Positions 43,567-52,253 of a stretch of 64,000 bases of DNA are shown here, piece after piece. Within the stretch, counting starts at the first letter, position 1; each line of letters begins with the position of its first letter. A program made the position numbers and the translations under genes. The stretch covers positions 259,703 through 323,702 of the forward strand of contig NZ_JNZS01000003.1 in assembly GCF_000718515.1 (NCBI RefSeq). Direction: 5' to 3'. The stretch is from Micromonospora parva. GTDB taxonomy: Bacteria; Actinomycetota; Actinomycetes; Mycobacteriales; Micromonosporaceae. The notes under the pieces are model-generated. The model had not been told where the DNA came from and searched no databases. It saw only the letters and a program-made list of their open reading frames with translations.

Positions 43567-44271
43567 ATGCTGGCCCGTTTCAAGGATCTCTGTCTGGATG
43601 CCAACGACGCGCTGGCGCTCGGCGCCTTCTGGGCCCGGATACTCGACGGTGACGTGGCTGACGCCGGTGACGGCGACACCCGGGTGGACCCGCGCTCCGC
43701 GCGCTCGGACGCCGAGTCGATCTGGGTGAACAGGGTGCCCGAGCCCCGGGTCGGCCGGACCCGCGTACACCTGGATCTGCGGTTGGCCGACGCGGACCCG
43801 GCGGCGCTGCTCGCGGAGGGCGCCCGGCTGGTGCGCGAGCCGGACGACGACGCCGGCCGGTGGGTGCTGGCCGACCCCGACGGCAACGAGTTCTGCGCCC
43901 TCGCGGCCGACGCCAACAGCCACCCGGGCCCGTTCCAGCTGGTGGTGGACGCGCTCGACCCGGCCGCCCAGGCGATGTGGTGGGCCGGCGTGCTCGGCGG
44001 CACCGTCGAGTACGGGCCGACCGAAGCGGCGGTGCTCGGGGCCGCGGGCCTGCCCTGGGAGCGCTTTGTCTTCGACGGGGTGAGCGAGCCCAAGACGGTC
44101 AAGAACCGCATGCACTGGGACGTCGAGTTGGCCGACCCGGAGCCGACGGCGCTGATCGCGGCGGGCGCGACGCTGCTGCGGGAGCCGCTCGACGAGGCGC
44201 ACTGGTGGTGGGTGCTGGCCGACCCGGAGGGCAACGAGTTCTGCGCCTTCGCACCAGAGCGCACCGGGTGA
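43567..44271 (+). CDS. Two-domain VOC/glyoxalase-fold protein
   Basis: 234 residues made of two similar halves (~1-115 and ~120-230), each with the VOC pattern: 'DANDALALGAFWARILDGDV ... GRWVLADPDGNEFCAL' and 'DPAAQAMWWAGVLGGTVEY ... HWWWVLADPEGNEFCAF'. Acidic metal-ligand-type residues are present at DPDGNEF and DPEGNEF. Such actinobacterial proteins are often called glyoxalase/bleomycin-resistance-like; substrate unknown. Soluble, single gene after a strong hairpin. Confidence 0.88.
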   Translation: MLARFKDLCLDANDALALGAFWARILDGDVADAGDGDTRVDPRSARSDAESIWVNRVPEPRVGRTRVHLDLRLADADPAALLAEGARLVREPDDDAGRWVLADPDGNEFCALAADANSHPGPFQLVVDALDPAAQAMWWAGVLGGTVEYGPTEAAVLGAAGLPWERFVFDGVSEPKTVKNRMHWDVELADPEPTALIAAGATLLREPLDEAHWWWVLADPEGNEFCAFAPERTG

Positions 44272-44456
44272 ACCACCGACTACCGAGCGCGGGCGTCGTC
44301 GGCTAGCGTTTTCCTAGCGCCGCAGCCGGCGCGTTCGCCGCCGCCGTCGACACGCCTCCGGCCGACCCACGCCTGCCCGATCGGTTGGTAATCGCGGGAA
44401 CGTCCCACCCCCGCTCCCCCGGTTCGGCAGGATCGTCCCAACGAGGAGGTGCCGTC

Positions 44457-44888
44457 GTGCAGGACACCCGCGCTCTCGCCCTGACATTCGAGGTGAGCGG
44501 CCTGCCACCGGTCAAGACCGAAGCGTTGTCCATCTTCGCCGCCGGGCATCGGCAGGCGACGAGGGTCCGCACCCTGCTCCAGGCCGCCCTCGGCGCGGCC
44601 CAGCGCACCGGCTGGACGCCGTTGCCCGGGCCGATCGAGGTGGACCTGGTGTTGCGCTGCCCGCCCGGGCACCGTACGTCCGACGCCAGCACCCTGCTCG
44701 GCGGCGTCTGCGCGGTGTTGCAGGACAAGAAGCGGGTGTCGAGCATCGGCCTCACCCACCTCGGCGTCCTGGTGGACGTCGCCCTCTACGACGACGACCG
44801 GCAGATCCGCCGGTTGTCGTACCACGAGGAGCCGGCGGAGGACTTCTCATACCAGGTGCGGGTCGCCGCCGTACCGAACGGGGTTTGA
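44457..44888 (+). CDS. Hypothetical protein with possible RusA-like fold
   Basis: 143 residues from GTG 44457, with GAGGAGGT at 44443-44450. The order 'LTFEVSGLPPVKTEALSIF', a helix with 'ATRVRTLLQAALGAAQRT', 'LPGPIEVDLVLRCPPGH', 'SDASTLLGGVCAVLQDK' and 'VALYDDDRQIRRLSY' parallels RusA Holliday-junction resolvases (PP-x-K start; aspartate in the middle; D-D-x-Q-I near the end). RusA itself is mostly phage-encoded; this copy is chromosomal and not near phage genes. The assignment is from motif order only and is tentative. A 91-residue gene follows after 47 bases. Confidence 0.55.
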   Translation: MQDTRALALTFEVSGLPPVKTEALSIFAAGHRQATRVRTLLQAALGAAQRTGWTPLPGPIEVDLVLRCPPGHRTSDASTLLGGVCAVLQDKKRVSSIGLTHLGVLVDVALYDDDRQIRRLSYHEEPAEDFSYQVRVAAVPNGV

Positions 44889-44935
44889 CCGGCGTTCGCG
44901 GTGGGGTACCGCGGACGCCGACGAAGGGAGCACCG

Positions 44936-45211
44936 ATGTCGGAGCCACATGTCACGCTCGACCCCCGCGGGCTCGACCCTGTGCAGCAGAAGCTGCGCGG
45001 CCCGCTGGAAGAGCAGCTCACCTCGGCGCTTCAGGCGGCCACCGACCGGGTCCGCGCCGACTACGCGGGCGAACCGGTGGAACAGGTCTGCCAGCGACTG
45101 CTGGAGGAGACCCGCTCCGGGTTGCACCCCGACATCGCCGCCGGGTTCAACCCGGACATGGACGAGTTCTGCCGGGTGGCGGTGGCGATCGTCCGGCGCG
45201 AGGCCGACTGA
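44936..45211 (+). CDS. Small conserved-looking hypothetical protein
   Basis: 91 residues, ATG after GAAGGGAGC. All-alpha and acidic, with one pair of helices around 'LEEQLTSALQAATDRVRADYAGEPVEQVCQRLLEETRSGL' and a DMDEFCRVAVAIVRREA end. No family recognised. It probably shares a transcript with the RusA-like gene upstream. Convergent with the L,D-transpeptidase. Confidence 0.7.
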   Translation: MSEPHVTLDPRGLDPVQQKLRGPLEEQLTSALQAATDRVRADYAGEPVEQVCQRLLEETRSGLHPDIAAGFNPDMDEFCRVAVAIVRREAD

Positions 45212-45225
45212 GCCCTCAGCGCCGG

Positions 45226-46011
45226 TCAGTACCGGCCGAGCTGGGCGTACGGGCTGAGCACGATGCGCGGTGACAGCGCCGGGTTCAGCCAGTTGAGCAC
45301 GGCGACCAGGTGCCCGTGCGCGAGCGAGACGCAACCAGCAGTGGCGTTGCCGGCGCTGGTGCTGAACTGGTGCAGGAAGATCCCGCTGCCCTTGTTCGGC
45401 ACCGGCTTCGGCACGTTCGGCGCCATGTTGTAGGTGATCACCGCGAAGTGCGTGTACGCGGGAACCTCCTGCCACAGTGCCTCGCTGGCCCCGCCCGGGT
45501 TGGTCGCACTGTGCTGGAAGGTGTTGTAGAGCGACGACGACGGGTTCTCGTTCCACCAGTCGCCGCTGACCAACCGGTGGTAGGGGTATCGCACGCCCGG
45601 GTTGGCGGCGATGCCGTACATGGTCTGACCGATCGAGTAGACGCCGGTCGGCGTGGTCGGCACCCCCTCCACGTGGTTGTCGCTGAAGCCCTTCGAGCCG
45701 ATCCGGGCGGGCAACGGCGCCGAGACCGGCTGCCAACCGATGCGGGCCCGCACGAACGTCTCCACTGTGGCGTAGGTGGTGGTGTAGCTGCTCGCGCCGA
45801 CGATGATCACCTGCTTCGTCTCCGTCGGCAGCGTGGTCAGCGCGCTGGCCCGGTTCTGGCGCTGCCGCCCCGGCCACTGTCGCTGCGTCGGGTCCGTGCC
45901 CCAGCCCGGCCGCAGCGGCCCGCCCGCACCGATCGCGGGCGCGGCCGGGGCGAGCACGGTCGGGGCGGCCAGACCTGCCGCCACACCGAGGAGGAAAGAT
46001 CTGCGCTTCAT
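45226..46011 (-). CDS. Secreted L,D-transpeptidase family (YkuD-like) protein
   Basis: 261 residues from ATG 46011. The N-terminus MKRRSFLLGVAAGLAAPTVL has a basic start and hydrophobic core ending near APAIGAG (~35), a Sec or Tat-like signal. The C-terminal catalytic segment FLHQFSTSAGNATAGCVSL (~223-241) has the H-x(n)-S/T-x-G-C order of YkuD enzymes, with Cys ~239 as nucleophile. The domain differs in detail from the classical ErfK form. It likely acts on peptidoglycan outside the membrane. Confidence 0.82.
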   Translation of the reverse strand: MKRRSFLLGVAAGLAAPTVLAPAAPAIGAGGPLRPGWGTDPTQRQWPGRQRQNRASALTTLPTETKQVIIVGASSYTTTYATVETFVRARIGWQPVSAPLPARIGSKGFSDNHVEGVPTTPTGVYSIGQTMYGIAANPGVRYPYHRLVSGDWWNENPSSSLYNTFQHSATNPGGASEALWQEVPAYTHFAVITYNMAPNVPKPVPNKGSGIFLHQFSTSAGNATAGCVSLAHGHLVAVLNWLNPALSPRIVLSPYAQLGRY

Positions 46012-46422
46012 GCCCGCCATCCTGACAGTCGAACGGACCGGCGGCCCGCCCCCACGCGCCACTGTCGACGAATTCGCGGGCGGTCAGGACCGGGTCCGCA
46101 ACTACCCGGCCCTGACCCCCGGCCGTCCGACAGGGGAGCGGACAGCTCCGGCACCCGCCGCGCGGGCGTGACACGACGCCGCGCGCCACAACGGGGTGAG
46201 CCGGCCCACTCCGCACTCAGCTCCACGGTGCTCACCCGCCGAACGCCGACGCGCCCCCGGCACACCCCGAAAGGCCGTGAGCGCCGGACCAGGTTAGGTG
46301 GGCTCCGACCGGCCGGACAAGCCGCGTCGAACGACCGGGGGCAGGACTTATCCCACTGTGAAAATCGGGCAGGTCGGCGTAACACGACCATGATCGCGGA
46401 CGCTGTTGGGATTCCCGGACGG
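46012..46422. other. Gap without a supported gene
   Basis: No convincing frame, tRNA or strong hairpin is seen in these 411 bases between the L,D-transpeptidase start and the HAD stop, both on the minus strand. An AGGTTAGGTGGGCT stretch near 46290 is reminiscent of half an iron-box but lacks the second half. Confidence 0.45.
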
Positions 46423-47133
46423 TCAGAAGTGCCGCAGCAGGTCACGGAACGCGGCGAGCCGCAGCACCCCGTCGTCGGTCGGGTCCAGCTCGTCGTCCTC
46501 CAGCACCCACGTGTTCGCGTTCGGGATGAACACCGCGTTCAACCCGGCCGCCCGCGCCGGCAGGATGTCGGACTTCGGGGAGTTGCCGATCATCCACGCG
46601 CCGGCCGGCGCGAAGCCGTGCTCCCGAGTGAGCCACCGGTACGTGTCGACGTTCTTCTCGGCGACGATGTGCGCGGCCCCGAAGTGGTGCAGCAGGCCGC
46701 AGGCGTCCAGCTTGCGTTGCTGCTCCTCCTGGTCACCCTTGGTCAGCAGCAACAGCTCGTGCCGGCCGGCCAGGTCGTCGAGCGCGTCGGCCACCCCGGG
46801 CATCAGCTCCACCTGGTGCTCGACGAGGGCCACCGCCAACCGGTCGATCTCCTGGCGTTCGCTTTCGGTGGCCGGTCGCTCGCGCAGCCGCTCCAGACAC
46901 TCGGCCAGACTGCGCAGGAAGACCTTGCTGCCGTACCCGTGCGCCACCGCGTTGGCCCGTTCGATGTCGTCGAGGACGGCCCGCAGCTCGGCCCGGTCCA
47001 GGGTGGGATGGTCCAGCCAGCCCAGGAAGTCGTCGATCACCCGCTCGAAGACCACGTTGTTCTCCCACAACGTGTCGTCCGCGTCGAAGATCAGCACCTG
47101 CGCGTCCCGCCGTGCCCCCGCACCGACCGTCAT
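46423..47133 (-). CDS. HAD family hydrolase
   Basis: 236 residues from ATG 47133. HAD motif I is IFDADDTLWENN (~16-27; nucleophile Asp and Asp+2), motif II LLLTKGD (Thr ~122), and motifs III/IV KN...MIGNSPKSDI (Lys ~153; acidic DILPA at ~180). A C1-type helical cap lies between I and II. Members of this subgroup are phosphatases; substrate not predictable. The start codon is 98 bases from the TetR stop, same strand. Confidence 0.9.
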   Translation of the reverse strand: MTVGAGARRDAQVLIFDADDTLWENNVVFERVIDDFLGWLDHPTLDRAELRAVLDDIERANAVAHGYGSKVFLRSLAECLERLRERPATESERQEIDRLAVALVEHQVELMPGVADALDDLAGRHELLLLTKGDQEEQQRKLDACGLLHHFGAAHIVAEKNVDTYRWLTREHGFAPAGAWMIGNSPKSDILPARAAGLNAVFIPNANTWVLEDDELDPTDDGVLRLAAFRDLLRHF

Positions 47134-47230
47134 GCCATCCCCTCCCCGCGCCCACCGCCCGGCAGGCCGAGGGACAGGGTAGGCGGCCGACACCCGGCAG
47201 AGCCCATGGTTTTCCGCCCGGCGGGCGTGG

Positions 47231-47809
47231 TCACGGCCACCGCAGCAACCGTTGGGCGATCAACGCCTCGCGGTCCTCCTGCCCCTCGGGTCGGAGCCGG
47301 CCACCACGGGTGAGCATCACCACGCCGTGCAACAGGCTCCAACCCACCTCGGCGAGGGTGTCCGGGTCCCGGCCCTCGGCCAGCGGGGTCAGGGCCGCCC
47401 GCAGCTCCGCGAAGACCGCCCGTGGCGCGGCCGGCACACCATCCGCGCCGAGGGCCAGGTCGGGGGTCAGCGCGAGCATCGCGTCATAGACCTCAGGATT
47501 CGTGTACGCGAAGTCGAGGTACGCGGTAGCGACGGCCGGCCAGACCCCGTCGGGGCTGCCGACGCTCTCCGCGTGCGCCTCGGCCAGATCGGCGGCCAGA
47601 TCGGCGAAGGCACACACGGCGACGGCGGCGATCAGCGCCTCCAGGTCGGCGAAGTGCCGGTAGATGTCACCCATGTCGATCGCGGTCCGTTCGGCGAGCC
47701 GGCGGGTGGTCACCCCCGACCAGCCCTCCGACTCGGCCAGTTCCCGCGCGGCCGTGACGATGCGGTCACGCCGGTCCTGTTCAGCGGCCTTCTCGGCAGG
47801 TCCGGGCAC
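47231..47809 (-). CDS. TetR family transcriptional regulator
   Basis: 192 residues from GTG 47809. The N-terminal HTH 'RIVTAARELAESEGWSGVTTRRLAERTAIDMGDIYRHFADLEALIAAV' (~14-60) is a clear TetR domain; the rest is an all-helical ligand domain with WHG-like 'VGWSLLHGVVML' near the end. It is divergent from the second ltrA-like gene, 179 bases away, the usual layout for a TetR repressor and its target, so LtrA or the regulator itself may be the target. Confidence 0.9.
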   Translation of the reverse strand: MPGPAEKAAEQDRRDRIVTAARELAESEGWSGVTTRRLAERTAIDMGDIYRHFADLEALIAAVAVCAFADLAADLAEAHAESVGSPDGVWPAVATAYLDFAYTNPEVYDAMLALTPDLALGADGVPAAPRAVFAELRAALTPLAEGRDPDTLAEVGWSLLHGVVMLTRGGRLRPEGQEDREALIAQRLLRWP

Positions 47810-47988
47810 GCACCCGAGCGTAAGGGCGCACACCCGTCGTAGCGGTCGGGTGACGGATTGGTGACTGTTGTGGTTGGCCGGACGCCTCCCGTCCCGTGCC
47901 ACCGCCGCCGTCCTGGCTCGTTAGGTGAGGAGATCACCACGACGGGAGGGCACGTGGTCGTCCGGGGGCACCGACGCGTGGCGCGACG

Positions 47989-49206
47989 ATGAGGAGCGCC
48001 AGCGACGTCCGGCTGCTCCGCGACGACGCCACCCGGCAGCGCGCGACCTTCCTGGAACTCTTCCTCGACCTGGTCTTCGTCTTCGCCCTCACCCGGATCT
48101 CCGCGCGGCTGATCGTCGACTTCACCGACGGCCACCGCGGCGTGTACGCGGGCCTCGGCCAGGCTCTGCTGCTGTTCCTGGCGCTGTGGGCGGTCTGGTC
48201 GGTGACGGTCTGGTCGACCAGTTGGCTGGACCCGGACGCCCCGATCGTCCAGACCGTCATCATCATGACGTTGGTCGGTGCCATGACGATGGCCGTCGCC
48301 GTGCCCGACGGCTTCGGCGCGCGGGCTTCCCTCTTCGCCATCACCCTGGTGACCCTCCAGATCGGCCGGGTGGTGTTTTTCCACCTCGCCGGGCACGGCC
48401 GGCCGGATCCCCACCAGTCCATCCGGATCCTGTTCTGGTTCGGCCTGAGCACACCGCTCTGGGTCGGCGGCGGGCTGGTCACCGACGGCACCGTCCGCGG
48501 GGCACTCTGGACGCTCGCCGTGCTGATCGACTACACCGGGCTGTTCCTCGGCTGGCCGACGCCCCGGCTCGGCGCGCGACGGATCGGCGTCCAGATGATC
48601 GCGGCCGAGCACCTGGCCGAGCGGTACCAGCAGTTCCTGCTCATCGCTCTCGGCGAGGCGATCTTCGTCATCGGGCTCGCCTTCAGCGGCAGCGAGTTCC
48701 ACACCGACCAGACGGGTGGGTTCGTCCTGGCGCTGGCGAGCACCGTCCTGCTCTGGCGGATCTACTTCCACGTGGCGGGCGGAGTGTTGGGCGCGGCCGT
48801 CGACCGCTCCGGCGACCCGGCGCGGCTGGCGACCGGCATGGCGTTCGCCCACATGGTCATGATCGCGGGAATCGTGCTGACCGGCGTCGGCTTCGAGTTG
48901 TTCATCACCGAACCGCTCGGGCACCTCCCGGCGGCCTGGCTCATCGCCATCCTCGGCGGCCCGGCGCTCTTCCTCACCGGGCGTTCCACCCTCGAATACC
49001 AGGTCTTCGCCCGGGTGTCCCGGTCCCGGCTGGCCGGCCTGCTGGCCCTCGGCCTGCTGGCCCTCGGCCTGCTGGCACCGGCGGCACCGCACCTCCAACC
49101 GCTCACCGCCGGCGCGGTCGCCGCCGTGGTGCTGCTCGGCGTCGCCGCGGCGGACACCCGACGCTCACGCCGCCGTCCCGCGGAGACACCCGCTCCCCCG
49201 TACTAG
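47989..49206 (+). CDS. ltrA: Low temperature requirement protein A family membrane protein (second copy)
   Basis: 405 residues with the LtrA signature RATFLELFLDLVFVFALTRIS (~19-39) and the AEHLAERYQQFLLIALGEAIFV core (~205-226); about ten to eleven helices. Closely parallels the 406-residue copy at 16523-17743, including the 'TLEYQVFARVS' end. The DNA around 49036-49070 has a small repeated LALGLLALGLLA stretch. Divergently arranged with a TetR gene, unlike the first copy. Confidence 0.9.
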   Translation: MRSASDVRLLRDDATRQRATFLELFLDLVFVFALTRISARLIVDFTDGHRGVYAGLGQALLLFLALWAVWSVTVWSTSWLDPDAPIVQTVIIMTLVGAMTMAVAVPDGFGARASLFAITLVTLQIGRVVFFHLAGHGRPDPHQSIRILFWFGLSTPLWVGGGLVTDGTVRGALWTLAVLIDYTGLFLGWPTPRLGARRIGVQMIAAEHLAERYQQFLLIALGEAIFVIGLAFSGSEFHTDQTGGFVLALASTVLLWRIYFHVAGGVLGAAVDRSGDPARLATGMAFAHMVMIAGIVLTGVGFELFITEPLGHLPAAWLIAILGGPALFLTGRSTLEYQVFARVSRSRLAGLLALGLLALGLLAPAAPHLQPLTAGAVAAVVLLGVAAADTRRSRRRPAETPAPPY

Positions 49207-49218
49207 CCGCAACGGCCG

Positions 49219-50133
49219 TCAACGGCACAGCGTGGTCGCCCGCCGCATGTGGGACAGCTTCTCCGGGTTACGCACCGCGTAGAGCGCGGTGATCACACCA
49301 TCGTCGACGCGCAGCGTGACCACCGAGTCGATCTCGCCGTCGAACCGGAGGACCAACGCCGGGTAGCCGTTGACCTCGGCGGGTCGCAACGACATGGCGG
49401 CCACCTGGACCTTCCTGCTGGCCAGCAGCCGGGCCACCTTGTCGGCCCCGCTGACCGGCCGCAGCAGCGCCTGTTTGATCCCGCCTCCGTCGCCGAGGAG
49501 CACGACATCCGGCGCGAGAACGTCGAGCAGGCCCTGCACGTCGCCGACCTCGACGGCCCGTCGGAACGCGTCCAGCGCCCGCCGGGCGTCCGCCGGGGAG
49601 ACCATCCCCCGGGGCCGGCGCGCCGCGACGTGCGTTCGTGCCCGGTGCGCGATCTGACGGACGGTGGCTGGGCTCTTGTCGACCGCCTCGGCGATCTCGT
49701 CGTACGCCAGGTCGAAGACCTCGCGGAGGACGAACACCGCACGCTCGGTCGGCGCGAGTGTCTCCAGCACCAGCATCATCGCCATCGAGACGCTCTCGGC
49801 GAGTTCGACGTCCTCGGCGACGTCGGGCGCGGTCAACAGTGGCTCCGGCAACCAACTGCCGACGTAGGACTCCCTGCGCCGGCCGACCGCCCGGAGCCGG
49901 TTGAGCGACAGCCGGGTGGTGATCCGGACCAGGTAGGACCGCTGGTCCCGCACCGCCGGAAGATCCACGTCCGCCCACCGCAGCCAGGTCTCCTGGAGTA
50001 CGTCCTCCGCGTCGGCGGCCGAGCCGAGCATCTCGTAGGCGACCGTGAAGAGCAGGTTTCGGTGGGCAACGAACGCGTCGACAGCGGGCTGCCCGCTGCC
50101 GTCCGCGCTGATGATTCCGCCCTCGGCGTCCAT
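49219..50133 (-). CDS. sigJ: ECF41-group RNA polymerase sigma factor (SigJ-like)
   Basis: 304 residues from ATG 50133. Sigma2 (~15-85: FVAHRNLLFTVAYEMLGSAADAEDVLQETWLRW) and sigma4 (~115-175: LAPTERAVFVLREVFDLAYDEIAEAVDKSPATVRQIAHRAR) are followed by a SnoaL-like domain (~185-300), the arrangement of ECF41/SigJ factors, in which this extension replaces an anti-sigma factor. The YAVRNPEKLSH ending is also typical. Divergent from a DoxX-family gene with matching promoter elements on both sides. Confidence 0.92.
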   Translation of the reverse strand: MDAEGGIISADGSGQPAVDAFVAHRNLLFTVAYEMLGSAADAEDVLQETWLRWADVDLPAVRDQRSYLVRITTRLSLNRLRAVGRRRESYVGSWLPEPLLTAPDVAEDVELAESVSMAMMLVLETLAPTERAVFVLREVFDLAYDEIAEAVDKSPATVRQIAHRARTHVAARRPRGMVSPADARRALDAFRRAVEVGDVQGLLDVLAPDVVLLGDGGGIKQALLRPVSGADKVARLLASRKVQVAAMSLRPAEVNGYPALVLRFDGEIDSVVTLRVDDGVITALYAVRNPEKLSHMRRATTLCR

Positions 50134-50174
50134 GCGTCCTCCAGTCTCGTCGATCTCGGCCGCCTCGCCCACCA

Positions 50175-50201
50175 GACACCGGCCGCCCACCTCCTGTGAC
50201 A
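50175..50201 (-). promoter_or_regulatory. ECF41-type promoter of the sigma gene
   Basis: On the minus strand TGTCACA (50201-50195), 16 bases, TGTC (50178-50175). The published ECF41 consensus is TGTCACA-N16-CGTC; one base differs in the -10 element. It would drive the sigma gene starting at 50133, meaning autoregulation. Confidence 0.75.
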
Positions 50202-50236
50202 CCCGACGCCGGTGCTCCTCGTCACTCGGGGCGGGT

Positions 50237-50263
50237 TGTCACAGCGCACCGGCCGGCGGTGTC
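50237..50263 (+). promoter_or_regulatory. ECF41-type promoter of the DoxX gene
   Basis: TGTCACA (50237-50243), 16 bases, TGTC (50260-50263), the same variant as on the opposite side. It lies 31 bases upstream of the DoxX start, so DoxX is the likely direct target of the adjacent sigma factor. Confidence 0.75.
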
Positions 50264-50293
50264 TCCTGTGCGAACCGACGAGGAGGAAATCTC

Positions 50294-50677
50294 ATGAATC
50301 TGGCTCTGTGGATCGCGGCCGGACTGCTGGCCGCGTTGGCCCTGGCCGGCGGCATCACCAAGACGTTCGTACCCAAGGAGAAGTTGGCGGCGGCCAACGG
50401 CGGAGGGTGGACCGACGGTGCCAGCGTCGGCTTCGTCAAAACCCTCGGGGTCCTCGAACTCCTGGCCGCGGCCGGTCTGATCCTGCCCGCCGTGCTGGAC
50501 GTCGCACCGGTGCTGGTGCCGGTGACCGCCATCTGCTGGATGGTGCTGATGGTCGGCGCGATGATCACCCACCTGCGTCACGACGAGGCCAGGTTCATCG
50601 TGCTGAACCTGGCCTACCTCGCGGTCGCCGCCTTCGTCGCCTGGGGCCGTCTCGACTCCTCGCCCTTCACCGGCTGA
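50294..50677 (+). CDS. DoxX family membrane protein
   Basis: 127 residues, ATG after AGGAGG. Four helices: ~3-20, ~48-68, ~70-92 and ~102-118, with 'VKTLGVLELLAAAGLILPAVL', the DoxX_2-type core. ECF41 sigma factors usually control an adjacent carboxymuconolactone decarboxylase, oxidoreductase or epimerase; DoxX-like membrane proteins are a known alternative partner. The exact role may be in redox or quinone metabolism but is unproven. Confidence 0.88.
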   Translation: MNLALWIAAGLLAALALAGGITKTFVPKEKLAAANGGGWTDGASVGFVKTLGVLELLAAAGLILPAVLDVAPVLVPVTAICWMVLMVGAMITHLRHDEARFIVLNLAYLAVAAFVAWGRLDSSPFTG

Positions 50678-50704
50678 CCGACCTCGTCCCGCTACCCTCA
50701 CCCG

Positions 50705-51094
50705 ATGAGTTCGCGGACCGCGCTGAGGAGACGAACGAAACACGCTCTGGTGGCCGTGTCCGTCACGCTGAGCCTGCTGTCCTGCCTGTGGGTTCTGTCC
50801 TTCGTGTGGTTGCAGATGTTCAAGACTGAGGGAGAGTTGCCACCGACGTCGCGGATGCCGCAGGTGCCGGCTGGAGCAAAGGTCACCGACGAGGGCATGG
50901 AATGCGCCTCCGGTGGGTGCTGGCGAACGATCACCGTGGTGCCAGCGGCGGGCCAGTCCTCAGCGGACCTGGCACGGGAGATGGGTCTCTCCAAGGAGCT
51001 GATCCTGCCGCCGACCCTCTTCGACCCCGCGTCTGTCTACGTGGGGGCCCACCCGGAAGACGGCGAGCTGATCGTCCACATCGGCTATCGGTGA
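50705..51094 (+). CDS. Hypothetical single-pass secreted or membrane-anchored protein
   Basis: 129 residues. A basic start (RTALRRRTKH) and one helix (~15-38) precede ~90 external residues with two cysteines in MECASGGCWRTI that may form a disulphide, and an alpha/beta end. 27 bases after the DoxX stop, same strand. No family recognised. Confidence 0.65.
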   Translation: MSSRTALRRRTKHALVAVSVTLSLLSCLWVLSFVWLQMFKTEGELPPTSRMPQVPAGAKVTDEGMECASGGCWRTITVVPAAGQSSADLAREMGLSKELILPPTLFDPASVYVGAHPEDGELIVHIGYR

Positions 51095-51258
51095 GCGCCG
51101 CGACAGGACGCGCCGGCTGACGATCCGGCACGCGGGTCGGTGCGGCGACACTTGTGCCCGAGCTGCGAGAAGCGAGATCATCACGCATGATCGATCCCTC
51201 GCCCGAGGACGACGGGACTCCAGCTGCCTCGCCTCACCTCTCAAGGAGACACAGCCCC

Positions 51259-52149
51259 GTGAAGAAACTATCGAGCGTCGCGTCCGTGCTCGCCCTCTCC
51301 GTCGGTATCGCCATCGCCCCGGCGGCTACTGCCTCCGCCGCTACCGACCGGAGCGGCGCGGAACGGCTGAACATCCCGAACAGCAGTGCGTGCAAGGCCG
51401 GCCGTACTGTCATGCAGGGCATGGTGGCGGGGCCGGGCGGTCAGCTCTACATCATCTTCACGAAGGCGGCCGGCGCGGAGCCGGTCCTGTCCCGGTGGCT
51501 TCGTGACGGCTCGACCTGGGACGGCGCCAGCTGGGTCTGCGCCGGTGCCCCCACCTCCATCCCGACACTCGGCCACGGCAACGACCTCGCCTACAACGCG
51601 AACTATCTGGGGCAGGGTCCTGCCTTGATCGCCACCCAGGGAAGCCAGTCCGCATTCCTGAGCGACAAGGTGACAATCATTCGCCTGAACGCCAACGGAA
51701 CCATCGGCACAACCAGCGAGGTGCGGCTGCCGATCGGCAACATCAGCGGCCTCTGCTACAGCGCGACGGCTGCCGGTGGAGCCGGCAAGTACGCGGCCCG
51801 CCGGTTGGGCAGTCTGTGGACCCATCCCGGCGCTGGCGCGCTCACCACTGGGTGGACGCTGGTCAAGAGCAACCTGACGAGTCACGACAATCGTTCGGAC
51901 CAGGGCATCGACTGCTCCGAGAACTACATCTGGAACACCAAGTCGATCAACACCTCAACGCCCACCACCGGGTGGAACTGGGTGTACCAGTACAACTGGT
52001 CCGGGGGCGACGTGGAAAGTGACATCGGCGTCCCGGGCAACAACCTGACCGACGAGATCGAAGATGTCACCCACGTCGGCAGCGAGTTCTTCGTCGGCAT
52101 CAACCGCAACGACGGGCTGGCCGACACCGTGAAGGTGCTCACCGAGTAG
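51259..52149 (+). CDS. Secreted protein of unknown function
   Basis: 296 residues from GTG 51259, with AAGGAGAC upstream. Signal peptide with KK start and cleavage near TASA|ATDR (~25). The mature part has repeated blade-like strands (GGQLYIIFTKA, TIIRLNANGTIG, GWNWVYQYNWSGGD) and four cysteines, suggesting a beta-propeller-like secreted fold. It ends 'EDVTHVGSEFFVGINRNDGLADTVKVLTE'. No match recognised. Confidence 0.7.
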   Translation: MKKLSSVASVLALSVGIAIAPAATASAATDRSGAERLNIPNSSACKAGRTVMQGMVAGPGGQLYIIFTKAAGAEPVLSRWLRDGSTWDGASWVCAGAPTSIPTLGHGNDLAYNANYLGQGPALIATQGSQSAFLSDKVTIIRLNANGTIGTTSEVRLPIGNISGLCYSATAAGGAGKYAARRLGSLWTHPGAGALTTGWTLVKSNLTSHDNRSDQGIDCSENYIWNTKSINTSTPTTGWNWVYQYNWSGGDVESDIGVPGNNLTDEIEDVTHVGSEFFVGINRNDGLADTVKVLTE

Positions 52150-52253
52150 GCCCAAGCTGAACGGGGTGCGCCCGCACGCACCCGTGGCCGGGGGTCGCTG
52201 GGCGTGTCGCCTGGCGGCCCCCCGACGCGGGTCGCCCGTCGCCCGTCGCCCGT

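Noticed and set aside
46285..46300. AGGTTAGGTGGGCT as an iron-regulator box
   Set aside because: Only one half resembles the known palindrome, and the neighbouring genes are not iron genes.
47880..47955. Possible TetR operator (CCTCCCGTC with GACGGGAGG; GGTGA-N5-TCACC)
   Set aside because: Arms are short or widely spaced and I could not choose between alternatives, so it is not listed as a feature.
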